Of a DNA stretch of 8,001 nucleotides, positions 6,947 through 8,001 are shown piece by piece. The position numbers and the translations under genes were made by a program. This DNA is from Sphingomonadales bacterium UBA6157. GTDB taxonomy: Bacteria; Pseudomonadota; Alphaproteobacteria; Sphingomonadales; Sphingomonadaceae. Position 1 is the first letter of the stretch. Every line of letters begins with the position of its first letter. The notes beneath the pieces are model-generated. The model saw only the letters and a program-made list of their open reading frames with translations. It made no database searches and was not told the DNA's origin. Location of the stretch: positions 118,070-126,070 of the forward strand of contig DIUN01000018.1 in the NCBI GenBank assembly GCA_002423025.1, read 5' to 3'.

Positions 6947-7388
6947 GCCCCATGGCCGGCTTGGGAGCCGCAGTTGCGGCCGCCGGGCTGCGCGTCGGGG
7001 CGTTGACCGAAACCTTGGCGCCGCTGGCGAACTCCAGCGTCAGCGGCAGGCTGGCCGGCGGCGTCGTGAGGCCGAAGATCATCAGGTGGTTGGCGCCGGG
7101 CTTGAACTCGACGGTGGCCCCGGCAGGCACATCCAGGCCATCGAGCTTGCGCATCTGCATCATGCCGCCATCCATGGTCATGGTGTGCAGCTCCACGCGC
7201 CCGCCGGGCGTGCTGGCGGCGATGAGCCGGTCTGCCCTGGGGCCGTTGGTGAAGCGGAAATAGCCGGCGGCCGGGCGACCGGGGGCCGGATTGATGCGGA
7301 CCCAGGCGTCCTTGATGCCATCGGGCGCAGGGGCGGCAAGCGCCGGAGCGGAGAGCAGCAAGGCAGCGGCAACAGTGAGGCGGATCAT
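6933..7388 (-). CDS. Periplasmic copper chaperone PCu(A)C
   Basis: A 151-residue secreted protein of the PCuAC (DUF461) family, which binds Cu(I) in the periplasm and helps load the CuA centre of cytochrome c oxidase. The signal peptide is MIRLTVAAALLLSAPALA, followed by mature APAPDGIKDAWVRINPAPG. The copper motif H-x10-M-x21-H-x-M is exact: His68, Met79, His101, Met103, with additional methionines at 70, 72, 76 and 77. AAGYFRFTNG (40-49) is the typical cupredoxin-like strand. The C-terminal tail, Ala/Pro-rich then MGHEGH, may be an extra metal-binding end. GGAG about 8 bases upstream supports the ATG at 7388-7386. It is upstream of, and overlaps, the HExxH gene; neither SCO1 nor oxidase genes are in the window. 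Confidence 0.93.
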   Translation of the reverse strand: MIRLTVAAALLLSAPALAAPAPDGIKDAWVRINPAPGRPAAGYFRFTNGPRADRLIAASTPGGRVELHTMTMDGGMMQMRKLDGLDVPAGATVEFKPGANHLMIFGLTTPPASLPLTLEFASGAKVSVNAPTRSPAAATAAPKPAMGHEGH

Positions 7389-7412
7389 GCGAAGGTCTCC
7401 AACAGCCCAGCC

Positions 7413-7441
7413 TCTCTAGGCGGGCGTTCATGGCTTGTCAT
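7413..7441 (-). promoter_or_regulatory. Candidate promoter for the copper chaperone operon
   Basis: On the minus strand ATGACA (7441-7436), 17 bp, TAGAGA (7418-7413). The -35 matches the sigma-70 consensus at five of six positions and the -10 at three, with ideal spacing. Transcription would begin near 7406, about 18 nt before the ATG. I see no recognisable copper-responsive operator. Confidence 0.4.
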
Positions 7442-7507
7442 CGTCGGCTCTACATGGCGCTCGCTGAACCGGGGCTGAGCCGCGCATTTTTTGAATCGGC
7501 TGGCCCG

Positions 7508-7537
7508 CTTGCAGCGCCATTTCGCGCTACCTATATG
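7508..7537 (+). promoter_or_regulatory. Heat-shock (sigma-32) promoter of dnaK, overlapping a sigma-70 type match
   Basis: CTTGC (7508-7512), 17 bp, CCTATATG (7530-7537) fits the alphaproteobacterial RpoH consensus as I recall it (CTTG, 16-17 bp, CYTATNT-G). The same bases also read as TTGCAG (7509-7514), 17 bp, TATATG (7532-7537), so the housekeeping sigma factor may use it for basal expression. Transcription would begin near 7544, giving a leader of about 85 nt. No CIRCE inverted repeat (HrcA operator) is present. Confidence 0.75.
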
Positions 7538-7629
7538 CGCCATCGGACATAAACAGCCAGTCGGACGATGGGCAGCACTGCTTCGGGGTGACGCCGCACG
7601 GGCCGCAACAGAGGATGGAAGAACAGACC

Positions 7630-8001
7630 ATGGCAAAAGTTATCGGTATCGATCTTGGCACCACCAACAGCTGCGTTGCCGTGATGGAAGGTGCCACGCC
7701 CAAGGTTGTGGAAAATGCCGAGGGCGCGCGCACCACGCCATCGCAGGTTGCCTTCACCAAGGATGGCGAGCGCCTTGTCGGTCAGCCGGCCAAGCGCCAG
7801 GCGGTGACCAACCCCGAGAACACCGTATTCGCGGTCAAGCGTCTCATCGGCCGCCGTTTCGATGATCCGCTGACCAAGAAGGATGCGGACCTTGTGCCCT
7901 ACAAGATCACCAAGGGCCCGACGGGCGATGCCTGGGTGGGTGCCGGTGGCCAGGAATATTCCCCCTCGCAGGTCAGCGCCTTCATCCTGCAGAAGATGAA
8001 G
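7630..8001 (+). CDS. dnaK: Chaperone DnaK (Hsp70), N-terminal part; 3' end outside window
   Basis: The reading frame runs open to the window edge, giving 124 residues of a protein normally about 635 long. MAKVIGIDLGTTNSCVAVMEG is the universal DnaK start, with the first phosphate-binding loop at about 6-18. ARTTPSQVAFTKDGERLVGQPAKRQAVTNPENTVFAVKRLIGRRF and YSPSQVSAFILQKMK are standard segments of the ATPase domain. DnaK is the ATP-dependent cytosolic chaperone working with DnaJ and GrpE. The ATG at 7630 is chosen because DnaK begins MAKVIG and GGAAGA lies upstream; an in-frame ATG at 7615 would add MEEQT and lies within the ribosome-site region. The gene is preceded by a heat-shock promoter and is divergent from the copper chaperone gene. 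dnaJ would be expected just downstream but is not visible. Confidence 0.98.
   Translation, partial: MAKVIGIDLGTTNSCVAVMEGATPKVVENAEGARTTPSQVAFTKDGERLVGQPAKRQAVTNPENTVFAVKRLIGRRFDDPLTKKDADLVPYKITKGPTGDAWVGAGGQEYSPSQVSAFILQKMK

Noticed and set aside
7486..7492. T-run after GC-rich sequence, resembling an intrinsic terminator on the plus strand
   Set aside because: No stable stem directly precedes it and no plus-strand gene ends here; the neighbouring copper gene runs the other way.

Overview
The window looks like chromosome of a high-G+C alphaproteobacterium, most likely a member of the Sphingomonadales. Three things point there: the alphaproteobacterial form of Rho, a secreted protein ending in PEPxxWA plus a short membrane helix and arginines (a sorting signal very common in sphingomonads), and a heat-shock promoter of the alphaproteobacterial type before dnaK. 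I saw no RNA genes, CRISPR arrays, insertion sequences or phage genes. Coding density is high and most intergenic gaps are short.

Layout: (1) 1-866, minus: the first 288 codons of rho, cut by the window edge. (2) 1056-1433, plus: a HIT-family nucleotide hydrolase. (3) 1437-2819, minus: a SelO-family pseudokinase (protein adenylyltransferase), with a TetR-family regulator just upstream at 2831-3547, minus; the two probably share one transcript. (4) 3653-4573 and 4570-5580, plus: an alpha/beta hydrolase and a zinc-independent MDR oxidoreductase, overlapping by 4 bp and divergent from the TetR gene. (5) 5581-5719: an AT-rich spacer that becomes a structured leader for (6) 5720-6442, plus: the PEPxxWA-CTERM protein. 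(7) 6446-6946, minus: a small HExxH protein overlapping by 14 bp with (8) 6933-7388, minus: a periplasmic PCuAC copper chaperone. (9) 7630-8001, plus: the first 124 codons of dnaK.

How the genes may work together: the centre (2831-5580) has the classic form of a TetR gene divergent from two metabolic genes, with SelO carried on the regulator's transcript. The MDR enzyme resembles alkenal/enone reductases and SelO is linked to oxidative stress in its family, so an electrophile- or redox-stress unit is a reasonable guess, not a demonstrated one. The chaperone and the HExxH protein form a second small operon. The rest is housekeeping: rho and dnaK.

The most interesting signals are regulatory. 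The leader of the PEPxxWA gene can fold into a long GC-rich hairpin that buries its ribosome binding site. The TetR promoter has near-consensus spacing and carries two tandem GANTC sites (the CcrM methylation target). The two convergent gene pairs each have only 3 bp between their stop codons. I found no clear novel multi-gene defence or mobile system.
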